Origin: CALBPI01 sp963922335
GTDB lineage: Bacteria; Pseudomonadota; Gammaproteobacteria; Steroidobacterales; Woeseiaceae
DNA length: 64,000 bases
Assembly: GCA_963922335.1 (NCBI GenBank)
Contig: CAWUIB010000003.1
Location: forward strand, 1-64,000
Reading direction: 5' to 3'
Shown here: positions 54,206 to 62,345 of the stretch, in pieces
Position numbering within the stretch: position 1 is the first letter of the stretch
Layout: the number at the start of each line of letters is the position of its first letter
Made by a program: the position numbers and the translations under genes
Notes under the pieces: generated by a model
Seen by the model: the letters and a program-made list of their open reading frames with translations, nothing else
Told to the model about the DNA's origin: nothing
Database searches by the model: none

Positions 54206-54244
54206 TGTAGACGCCGGGCAAGTCAGCTTGTTCCGGCGTCTACA
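54206..54244. terminator. Long hairpin between convergent lipoprotein and sulfatase genes
   Basis: TGTAGACGCCGG (54206-54217) pairs perfectly with CCGGCGTCTACA (54233-54244), and CAAG/CTTG extends the stem inward. The sulfatase stop codon (54223-54225) sits in the loop. A smaller hairpin CTAGG-TTCA-CCTAG (54186-54199) precedes it. No T run follows on either strand, so it may end or protect both mRNAs without being a classical terminator. Confidence 0.5.
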
Positions 54245-56478
54245 TTCACACTGACTTCGACTTGCTCTAGATCGCCGCTGAATGCAAAGGCGCCGGCGTA
54301 CGCATGACTGATCGGAGCACCGTCGTTCGCACCGCAGCGCAGCCCCGCATTGGGCGCATAAATCGGCCACATCTTTGGAAGCTCGCCCTTCCCTATCGAT
54401 TCACCGTCGGCAAACAGCTCCGCGTGATGACCTTGCGGATGATCGTGAGTGATACGTAATCCAAGTGATTTCGTGCCGCGTGGAATCTGCCCTGCCGAGG
54501 TAACTTCGTAGCGCTGCTCACGGGTGTATGCATAGTGAAAGTGAACCACACCATCTTTCATGAACCACTCGTATCCAGCGCCGCCATCCCCGGACGCGAT
54601 CAACACCCCGTTGGTACGATCATTCTCAATGGAAACCTGAGCCTCAAACTGTGCATCGAAGTTGAAAATATCTGGTGCGCTCAAACGATCGATACGCGTC
54701 ATGCCAGGCCGGAAACGGTGCGTCGCTCTCGGTTCCGGCACACACTGTTGGTAGAGTTCCAAAAGGTTGTTTGCCATTGGCAGGATGTTGTGACGTTCGG
54801 CCTCACGATCCCACATCGCGACTAGCATCATTAGTCGTTCGGTGTGCTGCTCCGCGAGATTATTGGTTTCCGAGAAATCAACGTCCGTGTGATAGAGCTC
54901 CCAAACATCATCCTCAAAATTGCCGCCCCCGTGATGCCGTACCACTGCTTTCCAGCCGTCTGACCAGATTGCCCGGTCTCCGGCCGTTTCGTAGTACTGC
55001 ACCGGCTTCTGATCTTCGGCGTCGGCATGATCGAGCGCGTACGCAAAACTCGTGCCCTGAATCGGCATTTGTTCAATACCGTCTACGACATCGGGCGCTT
55101 TTGCATTGATCATTTCCAGAATCGTCGGTACGACGTCGATGGCATGGCAGTACTGTGGTCGAATGCCGCCGTCGCCAATCTTGCCGTCAGGCCAGTGCAT
55201 CACGAGCGGTGACCGTGTCCCACCGCCGTAGGTGTCTGATTTGAACCACTTCAATGGAGTATTGCCGGCCTGCGCCCAGCCGGGCCCGTACATGCATTGA
55301 GAATCCTCTGTACCGATTAACTCTCTATGTTCGTACATCCAGTCGATCGACTCGGGCTCTTGGTACGACACGCGTCGTACGTCAAACATGCCATGCTGAG
55401 GCGCGCCACCGGCTGCCGCGCCGTTGTCGGACATCACCACAAAGATCGTATTGTCGAGGACGTCGGCACGACGGAGCATCTCAACAAGACGTTCCACCTG
55501 CGCGTCGGTGTGACTCAAGAATCCTGCATAGGCTTCTTGCATCGTCGCCCCAACTGCGCGGGTTTTCTCATCCACATCGTTCCACGGCGTCACTGTCGGG
55601 CCTCGGGGCGACAGCTGCGTCCCGGCAGGGATGATCCCGAGTTCCTGTTGGCGCTGGAATCGCTGCGCTCGAAGGACATCCCAGCCTTCGTCGTACCGAC
55701 CGCGGTGTGCCGCCATCGCCTCCGCGGGCGGGTGGAACGGGAAGTGGCACGCACCGAATGCCAGATAGGTGAAAAACGGTCTGTCCGGAGCGGCGGCGAG
55801 ATGGTCATGAATATAGTCACCCGCGCGATCCACCAAAGCTTCGGAGAGGTGGAAGCCGTTCGCCTTGTCGGGATTCACTTGTGTGGTGTTCTCAAACAGT
55901 TCCGGGTGGAAGTGATCGATCGCATTGCCGTGACACCCGAACCAATGATTGAAACCACGCCCAATTGGCCAGTGTTCAAAAGGCCCGGATGCGTTCTGGT
56001 CTTCGATCATCGAAAGATGCCATTTGCCGAGTGCAAAGGTGGCGTAGTCTTCCTCGCGTAGCATCTCTGCGAGCGTCGCAGCGTCCTCGCGAATCCAGCC
56101 CCGGTAGCCTGGGTGATTCGGTCTGCCCCACTCCGCGATGTTCCCCACGCCGACGGCATGTGCGTTTCGACCGGTCAGCAGGCAGGCGCGTGTCGGCGCG
56201 CACAGTGCGGTGACATGGAAGTTGTTGAACCGCACCCCATTCGCGGCGAGCTTGTCGATACCTGGAGTGAGTCCTTCCGATCCGTAGCAAGAGAAATCGG
56301 CGAAACCGACATCGTCGAGCACCACCATGACGATATTCGGTCGACGCTGCAGGTTGCGAGGTTGCCACTGGTCCACCGGTACGGTGCTGGCACTGAGAGC
56401 AGACTGGGGAACAAAAGGTACCGTGCTGACCGCCCCCAATGCAGTGGACAGGCGCAGAAAACGACGACGACTCAGCAC
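54223..56478 (-). CDS. Exported type I sulfatase (arylsulfatase family)
   Basis: A 751-residue hydrolase. The start SRRRFLRLSTALGAVSTVPF is a twin-arginine-type signal. Metal residues D55-D56 lie in VVLDDVGFADFSCYG, and the formylglycine site C93 in CAPTRACLLTGR matches the C-x-P-x-R rule. Further motifs are KWHLS and the late VMSDNGAAAG. The C-terminal about 200 residues form a beta-rich accessory domain. No formylglycine-generating enzyme is nearby; activation must come from elsewhere. The substrate is probably a sulfated polysaccharide or aryl sulfate. Start GTG with GGAGAG upstream. Confidence 0.92.
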   Translation of the reverse strand: MLSRRRFLRLSTALGAVSTVPFVPQSALSASTVPVDQWQPRNLQRRPNIVMVVLDDVGFADFSCYGSEGLTPGIDKLAANGVRFNNFHVTALCAPTRACLLTGRNAHAVGVGNIAEWGRPNHPGYRGWIREDAATLAEMLREEDYATFALGKWHLSMIEDQNASGPFEHWPIGRGFNHWFGCHGNAIDHFHPELFENTTQVNPDKANGFHLSEALVDRAGDYIHDHLAAAPDRPFFTYLAFGACHFPFHPPAEAMAAHRGRYDEGWDVLRAQRFQRQQELGIIPAGTQLSPRGPTVTPWNDVDEKTRAVGATMQEAYAGFLSHTDAQVERLVEMLRRADVLDNTIFVVMSDNGAAAGGAPQHGMFDVRRVSYQEPESIDWMYEHRELIGTEDSQCMYGPGWAQAGNTPLKWFKSDTYGGGTRSPLVMHWPDGKIGDGGIRPQYCHAIDVVPTILEMINAKAPDVVDGIEQMPIQGTSFAYALDHADAEDQKPVQYYETAGDRAIWSDGWKAVVRHHGGGNFEDDVWELYHTDVDFSETNNLAEQHTERLMMLVAMWDREAERHNILPMANNLLELYQQCVPEPRATHRFRPGMTRIDRLSAPDIFNFDAQFEAQVSIENDRTNGVLIASGDGGAGYEWFMKDGVVHFHYAYTREQRYEVTSAGQIPRGTKSLGLRITHDHPQGHHAELFADGESIGKGELPKMWPIYAPNAGLRCGANDGAPISHAYAGAFAFSGDLEQVEVSVNVDAGTS

Positions 56479-56583
56479 GATGACTCTCCCGGATGCGTTC
56501 TTCTCCCCCCGACGCTACTTGAGCTGCGAACACAAACGCAAGAGAAAACGGGATGGTGCCAGCGCGACACCACCCCGCGTCGA

Positions 56584-57120
56584 CTATCGCCGGTTGCGTA
56601 CCTTACAGCGACCGGTGTAGGTCGCAAGACCATTGCCTTCGGGAGTAAATCCAGTGCCGACGATATCGAGTTCGCACTTGATTCGCGGTCCGGCAATCCG
56701 GTCGGTCAGGAATGCCTTTCCGAAAGTGGCGCCGGTATTCAGGTCGACCTCAAATCGGAACTCATCATCAAAAATGACCACCAGTTCCGACCCAAGGATG
56801 GTGCCGGAGAAGACCTGACGTCCCTGGTTGACGAGCGTACCTGCGACGAAGTCAAACTCCGATACGGGTTGATAAAGGACGCGACCTACGAGGTCGCCGG
56901 CCAGGTCAATCGATTCAGAGCTCGTTTGCGTTTTTCCGGTGGCGGTGAGTTCCTCTGAGTGAACGATGACGTTGTCAAAGTAGTGAATGGCGGTGCCCGA
57001 CACCGGTACCCACTGCCATCCGCGCTGCTTCCGACTTTTTTCGTCGCCAGCGATAGCAGCCGATGTAATGCAGGCGGTCAGTAGTGCGCCGAGCATGATC
57101 ACGAAGATTTTTCTGTACAT
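56584..57120 (-). CDS. Secreted protein of unknown function
   Basis: A 178-residue protein with a clear signal peptide (FVIMLGALLTACITSAAIAG, cleaved near residue 25), so exported though not a strict lipobox. The mature part is beta-rich with two Cys (IKCELDIVG, YTGRCKVRN) that may form a disulfide. No family recognised. ATG 57120 has AGGAG; the longer frame upstream is shadow. Divergent from the TolB/TPR gene with 144 bases between. Confidence 0.7.
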   Translation of the reverse strand: MYRKIFVIMLGALLTACITSAAIAGDEKSRKQRGWQWVPVSGTAIHYFDNVIVHSEELTATGKTQTSSESIDLAGDLVGRVLYQPVSEFDFVAGTLVNQGRQVFSGTILGSELVVIFDDEFRFEVDLNTGATFGKAFLTDRIAGPRIKCELDIVGTGFTPEGNGLATYTGRCKVRNRR

Positions 57121-57264
57121 TTTTCGCTCCTTTTGAGTGTTTGAATCGACCTCGTTGTCGATGAGTGCAGTGTCGATTCCCGGCCTGCAACCTCTCAATA
57201 CGCACGTCGAGCCATGGCCTGCCTTGGCCCGCTTTGGCCCACTCTTTCCGGGTATCATCGCGAC

Positions 57265-58905
57265 ATGGGATCATCAGCAAAGCCGGAAGCCATTCGCTCC
57301 TGGAAAGCAATCGCCGCCTATTTGGGCTGTAGCGTGCGTTCGGCTCGGCGATGGGAAGCCGACGAGGCATTGCCTGTGCATCGGCATATGCACAAGTCGC
57401 AGGGCACTGTGTATGCCTATCCGGACGAGTTGGATGCGTGGCGTACGCGCGGCGAGGCGCAGGTCGACTTTCCTGACAAGGTGCAGTCGTCGCCGAGTCA
57501 CGATCGGTCTATCGCTGTCCTGCCGTTTCGCTACGTGGGGCCCGACAGCGCGAACGTCTACATTGCTGACGGTTGTACCGAAGAGGTCATCAATGGCCTT
57601 ACGAAGATTCGAGCGCTGCGAGTGATTTCGCGAACTTCATCGATGGTGCTAAAGGACACGCAAAAGGATGCACGTACGCTTGCGAAGACGTTGCGCGTTC
57701 GGTTTCTCCTCGAAGGGACGGTCCGGCAGCATACCTCGCAGCTGCGAGTCTCGGCACGGCTTATCGACCCCACAACGGACGAAGGTGTTTGGGCCGAGCA
57801 ATACGACGGACCGGTCGAAACCGTGTTTTCGATCCAGGAGCGCATCGCCCGGGATGTTGCGGCCGCGTTGCACTTGCGATTGACCGTCGATGACGAACGT
57901 AGGCTCGCACATCGGGGCGTTGAGGATGTGCTCGCCTGGCGTTATGCGTTGCAAGCCCGACAAGAATCACTGCGTTGGCGACCAGACGCAATTCAGCAGG
58001 CAATTGCGCTACTCGACCTCGCGATAAAACAAGCCGGTGAACAGCCGGCGTTACTGACAGCACTCGGAAGAACCTGGTTGCAGTTTCGCGAGGCTGGCAT
58101 CGACACGTCATCTCTACCCATTGAGAAAGCTCGTACTTGCGCCGAGCGTATTCGCGAGCAGATCGCAGATGCGGTGGAGTGGCGCCAGCTCGAAGGCTGG
58201 ATTCAATACGCGACGGGAAACATAAGAGCGGCCGTTGCGCAGCTGAATCGTGTGCTTCGTGAAACGCCCAACGATCCGGACACGCTCGGTCTGTTGGCTA
58301 ACTGCTATCTCATTTCGGGACGTGTTGTGCTTGCACGCCCGGTGATCGAACGTTTGCTGGCGATCGATCCGCTGACGCCACTGACTCGTTGCCTTCCTGG
58401 ATGGGCCGATGCGTTGGAGGGAGATTTTGCGACAGCGGTTAAGGCGTACCAGGACATGTACGATGCGGATCCCGGCAATCCACTGGGTCGATTGTTCTTG
58501 TTGTGGATCCTCGCGTCTTCCGGGAACATAGACCGTGCTCTGGAGCTCGCAAGCAATTTCCCCGAGAGTCCGGATAACCATTTGCCGCAACAGGTAGCCC
58601 GTATCTTCCATGCCGGGCTATCCGGTGCGCCACTGCCCGACGGACAGGTGTTGCTGGACAACGCATCGGCAATCGCCGCGAGCAGCGACATGTACCCAAG
58701 ACTGATCTCACAGGCTTACGCGCTTGCTGGTGATGCTGAATTGTCGGCACACTGGATGTCGTTGGCCTTAGAGCGTGGCTTTATCAACTATCCTTATCTT
58801 GCGCAGCATGACCCATTGTTGGTGCGGGTGCGACAAACCGAATCGTTCCAGGCATTGCTCTCACGAGTACGGACAAGATGGCAGAATTTCGATGACGTGG
58901 AGTAG
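57265..58905 (+). CDS. HTH-TolB-like-TPR regulatory protein (CadC/adenylate-cyclase-like)
   Basis: A 546-residue protein in three parts. An N-terminal MerR/excisionase-type HTH (RSWKAIAAYLGCSVRSARRWEADEALPV, about 10-70) is followed by a TolB/FlgO-like domain (SIAVLPFRYVGPDSANVYIADGCTEEV ... GVWAEQYDG, about 90-210) and then TPR-like helices to the end. This layout is known among CadC-type and adenylate-cyclase-associated proteins. No membrane helix is evident. Probably a transcriptional regulator; the divergent secreted gene is a candidate target. ATG 57265 chosen from conservation. Confidence 0.82.
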   Translation: MGSSAKPEAIRSWKAIAAYLGCSVRSARRWEADEALPVHRHMHKSQGTVYAYPDELDAWRTRGEAQVDFPDKVQSSPSHDRSIAVLPFRYVGPDSANVYIADGCTEEVINGLTKIRALRVISRTSSMVLKDTQKDARTLAKTLRVRFLLEGTVRQHTSQLRVSARLIDPTTDEGVWAEQYDGPVETVFSIQERIARDVAAALHLRLTVDDERRLAHRGVEDVLAWRYALQARQESLRWRPDAIQQAIALLDLAIKQAGEQPALLTALGRTWLQFREAGIDTSSLPIEKARTCAERIREQIADAVEWRQLEGWIQYATGNIRAAVAQLNRVLRETPNDPDTLGLLANCYLISGRVVLARPVIERLLAIDPLTPLTRCLPGWADALEGDFATAVKAYQDMYDADPGNPLGRLFLLWILASSGNIDRALELASNFPESPDNHLPQQVARIFHAGLSGAPLPDGQVLLDNASAIAASSDMYPRLISQAYALAGDAELSAHWMSLALERGFINYPYLAQHDPLLVRVRQTESFQALLSRVRTRWQNFDDVE

Positions 58906-58911
58906 CACTCA

Positions 58912-59325
58912 ATGAAGATCGGTGCGACGGGCTGGGCGTTCTGGGTGATGTACTTCGCGTTCACAACGACGTTGTGGATATTCGATGCTCCGGCGTCTGC
59001 ACTCGATTTTTCGGGATCACTCGGTGGGTTGAAGGCACTGGTGTGGTTGGCGCTGATTGCGTTTCTTGTTTACAGCTTCTTCTGCACCACCCAGGAGAAT
59101 CTGTTTCGCAGTGTTCGTTCAATAGCGCAACTTCATTGGGGCCGACAGATTGGAATCGATCTCTACCTTGGCTTGTTCATTGGGTTGATCCTGATCTATC
59201 TCAATCAGGGGGCATTGGCGGTTGCGATCTGGTTGGTGCCGACGCTGATTTACGCCAATCAGATCATCCTGTTTTATATGGCGATGCACTTTGACGAGAT
59301 CGCAGCACGATTTATGACGCTCTAG
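58912..59325 (+). CDS. Small polytopic membrane protein
   Basis: A 137-residue protein with four membrane helices and short loops (RSIAQLHWGRQIGIDLYLG). No family recognised. It begins six bases after the TPR regulator and ends 15 bases before nth, so it may be co-transcribed with either. Confidence 0.65.
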   Translation: MKIGATGWAFWVMYFAFTTTLWIFDAPASALDFSGSLGGLKALVWLALIAFLVYSFFCTTQENLFRSVRSIAQLHWGRQIGIDLYLGLFIGLILIYLNQGALAVAIWLVPTLIYANQIILFYMAMHFDEIAARFMTL

Positions 59326-59340
59326 AACTCAATCGACACC

Positions 59341-60024
59341 ATGCGCCGCGCAGAGAAAGCAGAACGAATTGTTGAGATCCTCGAGAACTTGTACCCGGAA
59401 ACTCCGGTACCGCTGGATCACACCGACACATTTACGTTACTTATCGCCGTGCTGCTGTCAGCACAGACGACCGACAAGAAAGTGAACGAAGTGACGCCGG
59501 CTTTGTTTGCGCGAGGCCCGGACCCGTTCGCGATGGCCGAGGTGCCGACCGATGAGATTCTGAAACTGATTCGACAGTTGGGGTTGGCGCCGCAGAAGGC
59601 GAAGAACATCAAGAAACTCTCGCAAATGCTCGTGGCGGACGGGGGGAAGGTACCTGAGACTTTCGAGGGGCTGGAAGCACTACCTGGGGTCGGTCACAAG
59701 ACGGCGGCTGTGGTCATGTCCCAGGCTTTTGGTGTTCCAGCGTTCCCGGTAGATACACACATTCACCGGTTAGCTGCCCGATGGGGCTTGTCGGACGGTT
59801 CGAATGTCGTTAAGACTGAGCGTGATCTCAAGCAGGTCTTCGATCGTGATCTCTGGAACAAACTGCATCTGCAGATCATTTTTTTCGGGCGCGAGTATTG
59901 CCCGGCGCGGTTCCATGACTTGGAAACCTGCCCTATCTGTTCATTCGCCGCGACGAAGAAGCGGATGCGAGAGGAAGCGAGAGAAAATCTGCGTCTGCGG
60001 ACAAGTCGCGGCAAGAAAGGCTAA
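59341..60024 (+). CDS. nth: Endonuclease III (DNA glycosylase/AP lyase), variant Cys loop
   Basis: A 227-residue base-excision repair enzyme. The HhH motif LEALPGVGHKTA holds catalytic K120, and D138 in PVDTHIHR is the second catalytic residue; both have E. coli numbering. The C-terminal loop has C187, C197 and C200 (spacing x9, x2) and no fourth Cys, unlike the x6-x2-x5 spacing of the 4Fe-4S cluster. It may lack the cluster or bind a different one. Ends in a terminator. Confidence 0.92.
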   Translation: MRRAEKAERIVEILENLYPETPVPLDHTDTFTLLIAVLLSAQTTDKKVNEVTPALFARGPDPFAMAEVPTDEILKLIRQLGLAPQKAKNIKKLSQMLVADGGKVPETFEGLEALPGVGHKTAAVVMSQAFGVPAFPVDTHIHRLAARWGLSDGSNVVKTERDLKQVFDRDLWNKLHLQIIFFGREYCPARFHDLETCPICSFAATKKRMREEARENLRLRTSRGKKG

Positions 60025-60027
60025 AAA

Positions 60028-60058
60028 AAACCCGGCGACGCTTTCGCGAACCGGGTTT
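60028..60058. terminator. Bidirectional intrinsic terminator between nth and the His-rich gene
   Basis: AAACCCGG (60028-60035) pairs with CCGGGTTT (60051-60058), with additional inner CG pairs around CTTT. A run of eight A precedes it and TTTATTAATTT follows, so it works on both strands. It ends nth and the convergent His-rich lipoprotein gene. Confidence 0.88.
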
Positions 60059-60080
60059 ATTAATTTGACGGCTGAACCAA

Positions 60081-60401
60081 TCAGTCGTCGTGATGGTGGT
60101 GGTGACCCTCATCAGCCGAAGCCATCATGTGGTGATGCTCATGCTCATCGGCATGACCATCGTCGCCATGGTGATGTTCATGCTCGTTTGCGTGTCCATC
60201 ATTCCCATGATGATGTTCATGTTCGTTAGCATGTCCATCGTTGCCATGGTGATGCTCATGCTCATTCGCATGACCGTCGTCGCCGTGGTGATGTTCGTGC
60301 TCGCTGACATGGTTGTCAGCAACCAGTGTGGTCTCCGAACAGCCTCCGGCCAACAATGCGAACGCGGTTAACGCGCCGGCCAGCGCTACTCTCTTCTTCA
60401 T
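60081..60401 (-). CDS. His-rich repeat lipoprotein (probable metal-binding)
   Basis: A 106-residue lipoprotein. The signal ends LLAGGC (Cys21). After 11 residues come four 13-residue repeats of the type xEHEHHHGxDGHA and a truncated fifth, then a final GHHHHHDD. About a third of the mature protein is His, most of the rest Asp or Glu, which fits a periplasmic or outer-membrane binder of Zn, Ni or Cu. ATG 60401 begins the signal; the longer frame to 60437 is leader. No transporter is adjacent. Confidence 0.85.
   Translation of the reverse strand: MKKRVALAGALTAFALLAGGCSETTLVADNHVSEHEHHHGDDGHANEHEHHHGNDGHANEHEHHHGNDGHANEHEHHHGDDGHADEHEHHHMMASADEGHHHHHDD
60129..60305 (-). repeat. 39-bp tandem repeats encoding EHEHHHG units
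   Basis: Four full copies of 39 bases (60305-60267, 60266-60228, 60227-60189, 60188-60150) and a partial fifth (to 60129). Copies two and three encode identical units (NEHEHHHGNDGHA) and the others differ by one to three residues, so copy number could vary between strains. Confidence 0.85.
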
Positions 60402-60503
60402 TTGCCCCAACCCGTCTCTGTAATAAATCTGAAACAAAAGTAGTTTGAGAAATTCGAAGTGTCAATTCGGATTTACATTATGACCAAAGGCGTCACAGAT
60501 GGA

Positions 60504-61058
60504 TTAACTGGCCTTTTTCCAGTCGAACGCGGTAAATGGTGCGTCAACCGGTGTTTCGGCAAGATGGTTGGTGTAGTTCGACATCACCTTCTGCGCGATC
60601 CCGAGCACGATTTCGAGAACCTGTCGCTGAGTAAAGCCCGCGGCAAGGAACGCCTCTACGGTCGACGAGTCCACTGCACCACGCTCTCGCACCATAGCGA
60701 GTGTGAACGTACGCAAGGCTTCGAGCCGCGCATTCGGTAACGGTGTCTCGTTGCGCAGCGCATCCGAAATCTGATCACTGACGCCCATGCTCTTGGCGAT
60801 GGCCGTATGTGCCGGTACGCAGTAGTGGCAGTTATGCTCGACGTTGATGGACTGCCAGACGACCGTCAGCTCGTCCTTGTCAAAGCTCGACGCAGCGAAC
60901 AGCGCATGCGCTTGTTGATAAGCGGCTAGCAGACCGGGCGCCTCCGCCATGACGGCGTGAAGGCCAGGAATCATGCCAAACGCTTTTTGAGATGCAGCCA
61001 GCAGTGGTTTGCTGTCGTCAGGTGCCGAGTCTTCGGTGTGCAGAGTAAACTGTGTCAT
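60504..61058 (-). CDS. AhpD-like carboxymuconolactone decarboxylase family protein
   Basis: A 184-residue all-helical protein. The active-site motif E74-x2-C77-x2-C80-x3-H84 (EHNCHYCVPAH) matches AhpD-type thiol disulfide chemistry. It may reduce peroxides or peroxiredoxin partners; the exact role cannot be told. It lies between the His-rich lipoprotein and the hotdog gene, the latter divergent. Confidence 0.9.
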   Translation of the reverse strand: MTQFTLHTEDSAPDDSKPLLAASQKAFGMIPGLHAVMAEAPGLLAAYQQAHALFAASSFDKDELTVVWQSINVEHNCHYCVPAHTAIAKSMGVSDQISDALRNETPLPNARLEALRTFTLAMVRERGAVDSSTVEAFLAAGFTQRQVLEIVLGIAQKVMSNYTNHLAETPVDAPFTAFDWKKAS

Positions 61059-61139
61059 GTTCGTTGCTCCAGGTTTGTGGACATCAGTGCTGCAAAGACC
61101 GACGAACGTCGTTTCTTATTTCATTGACAGAATCTATCG

Positions 61140-61595
61140 ATGGCATCTTCCAGATTTGAAAGCATGATCCGCAGGATCAACTGGTATCCACCGTTCCTCG
61201 GGATGGGAATCAAGGTGGTCGACTGGAGTCCAGAATTCACCCGGTTTGATGTAGAGCTTCGAGAGAAGTGGTACACGCGAAATCTATTCGGCACACACTT
61301 CGGTGGGTCGCTTTATACAATGACGGATCCGTTCTACGTATTCATCGTCACCCTGAATTTGGGGCGGGACTACATCGTCTGGGACAAGTCAGCGGAAATC
61401 GAATTTCTGAAACCAGCCAAGGGCACCGTACGTGCGGTGTTTGAGATACCGAGCGAAACGCTGGATCGTATGCGGGCAGAAGTGAATGAAATAGGAAAGC
61501 AAGACTACGTATTCGAGACGGACCTTCGCGACCCTGAAGATGTAGTGGTCGCGAGGGTGCGCAAGACGGTCTACGTGCGTCGAAAGCGACGCTAG
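61140..61595 (+). CDS. DUF4442 hotdog-fold protein
   Basis: A 151-residue protein of the hotdog fold related to acyl-CoA thioesterases: GMGIKVVDWSPEFTRFDVELREK, then NLFGTHFGGSLYTMTDPFY. No catalytic residue typical of PaaI thioesterase is certain. Function unknown; binding of acyl-CoA is a family-level guess. Confidence 0.83.
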   Translation: MASSRFESMIRRINWYPPFLGMGIKVVDWSPEFTRFDVELREKWYTRNLFGTHFGGSLYTMTDPFYVFIVTLNLGRDYIVWDKSAEIEFLKPAKGTVRAVFEIPSETLDRMRAEVNEIGKQDYVFETDLRDPEDVVVARVRKTVYVRRKRR

Positions 61596-61636
61596 CGGCG
61601 CTCCCTGAGCCGGCAGAAAAAACCACCCTGTCCATT

Positions 61637-61655
61637 GCAATTGATAATCATTTTC
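61637..61655 (+). promoter_or_regulatory. Fur box
   Basis: GCAATTGATAATCATTTTC agrees with the 19-base consensus GATAATGATAATCATTATC at 15 of 19 positions, and lies 20 bases before the start at 61675. It predicts iron-dependent repression of the following three genes. Confidence 0.8.
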
Positions 61656-61674
61656 ATTTAATCTCTCGCGAGGA

Positions 61675-62028
61675 ATGGAAATCGGTAACTCTTTCGCGAT
61701 GGTTTCTAGCGTCAGTATGGTCTATGCGGCTTGTGTCGCGTTGTTTGAGGCGAACCCAAAAAGGGCAACGACGTTTTGGGCGAGTGACAAGCGACCAGCG
61801 ACCGCCCGTGTCGCAGCGGTGGGGCTTCTACTGTGCGCGCTGGTGTTGTTGACCATCTCGGTTGGCTTCGAGCTAGCCGTTCCGACACTGATAGTGATGT
61901 TGGCATTCTCTGGAATTGCTTGTGTCCTGATCGCCGAGTTTCGGCCGGGTTATCTCTTCTCCAGCGCGATCGCATTGCTCATTCTGGGCATCATCTTGCC
62001 CATCGTGAGTCTGGGTTTCGCATCATGA
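61675..62028 (+). CDS. DUF3325-like membrane protein of iron operon
   Basis: A 117-residue protein of three or four membrane helices, of the type often found in operons with PepSY and siderophore-uptake proteins. It follows a Fur box by 20 bases. GAGG sits unusually close to the ATG; a start at the ATG of MVSS, eight codons later, is possible. Its TGA overlaps the next ATG (ATGA). Confidence 0.72.
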   Translation: MEIGNSFAMVSSVSMVYAACVALFEANPKRATTFWASDKRPATARVAAVGLLLCALVLLTISVGFELAVPTLIVMLAFSGIACVLIAEFRPGYLFSSAIALLILGIILPIVSLGFAS

Positions 62029-62339
62029 AATGGGCGATCATTGCCATCGTATTCCTGGGGTTAGCCGTCGCGACCTGGCGCAGGCCGCGTCTCACTTCGA
62101 CGATTCTCTGGTCGCTGACCGCCACAGTGTTTTCTACATCCGCTTTAATTCTGATGATGCCGACCGACCTCAAACAGACCTTGCTGTGGGTGTCTGTGGC
62201 GATTCCTCTGATTTGGCTTGGGTGCATGTTCTGGTCCCACTGGGACCGTCGGCCGTATCGACCGGCATTGTCACTCCTGACGGTGACCATCATTGGGGTG
62301 GTGTTAGTGGTCCAATTGCCGAGCCCAGTAGGAGCGTGA
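62025..62339 (+). CDS. Small membrane protein of iron operon
   Basis: A 104-residue protein with three membrane helices (AIIAIVFLGLAVATW; LTATVFSTSALILMM; ALSLLTVTIIGVVLVVQL). Related small proteins accompany PepSY proteins but I cannot assign a named family. Overlaps the previous stop by 4 bases and starts the third gene seven bases later. Confidence 0.68.
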   Translation: MKWAIIAIVFLGLAVATWRRPRLTSTILWSLTATVFSTSALILMMPTDLKQTLLWVSVAIPLIWLGCMFWSHWDRRPYRPALSLLTVTIIGVVLVVQLPSPVGA

Positions 62340-62345
62340 CCACAA

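Noticed and set aside
55327..56061. 244-codon + frame opposite the sulfatase
   Set aside because: Antisense shadow; no recognised domain.
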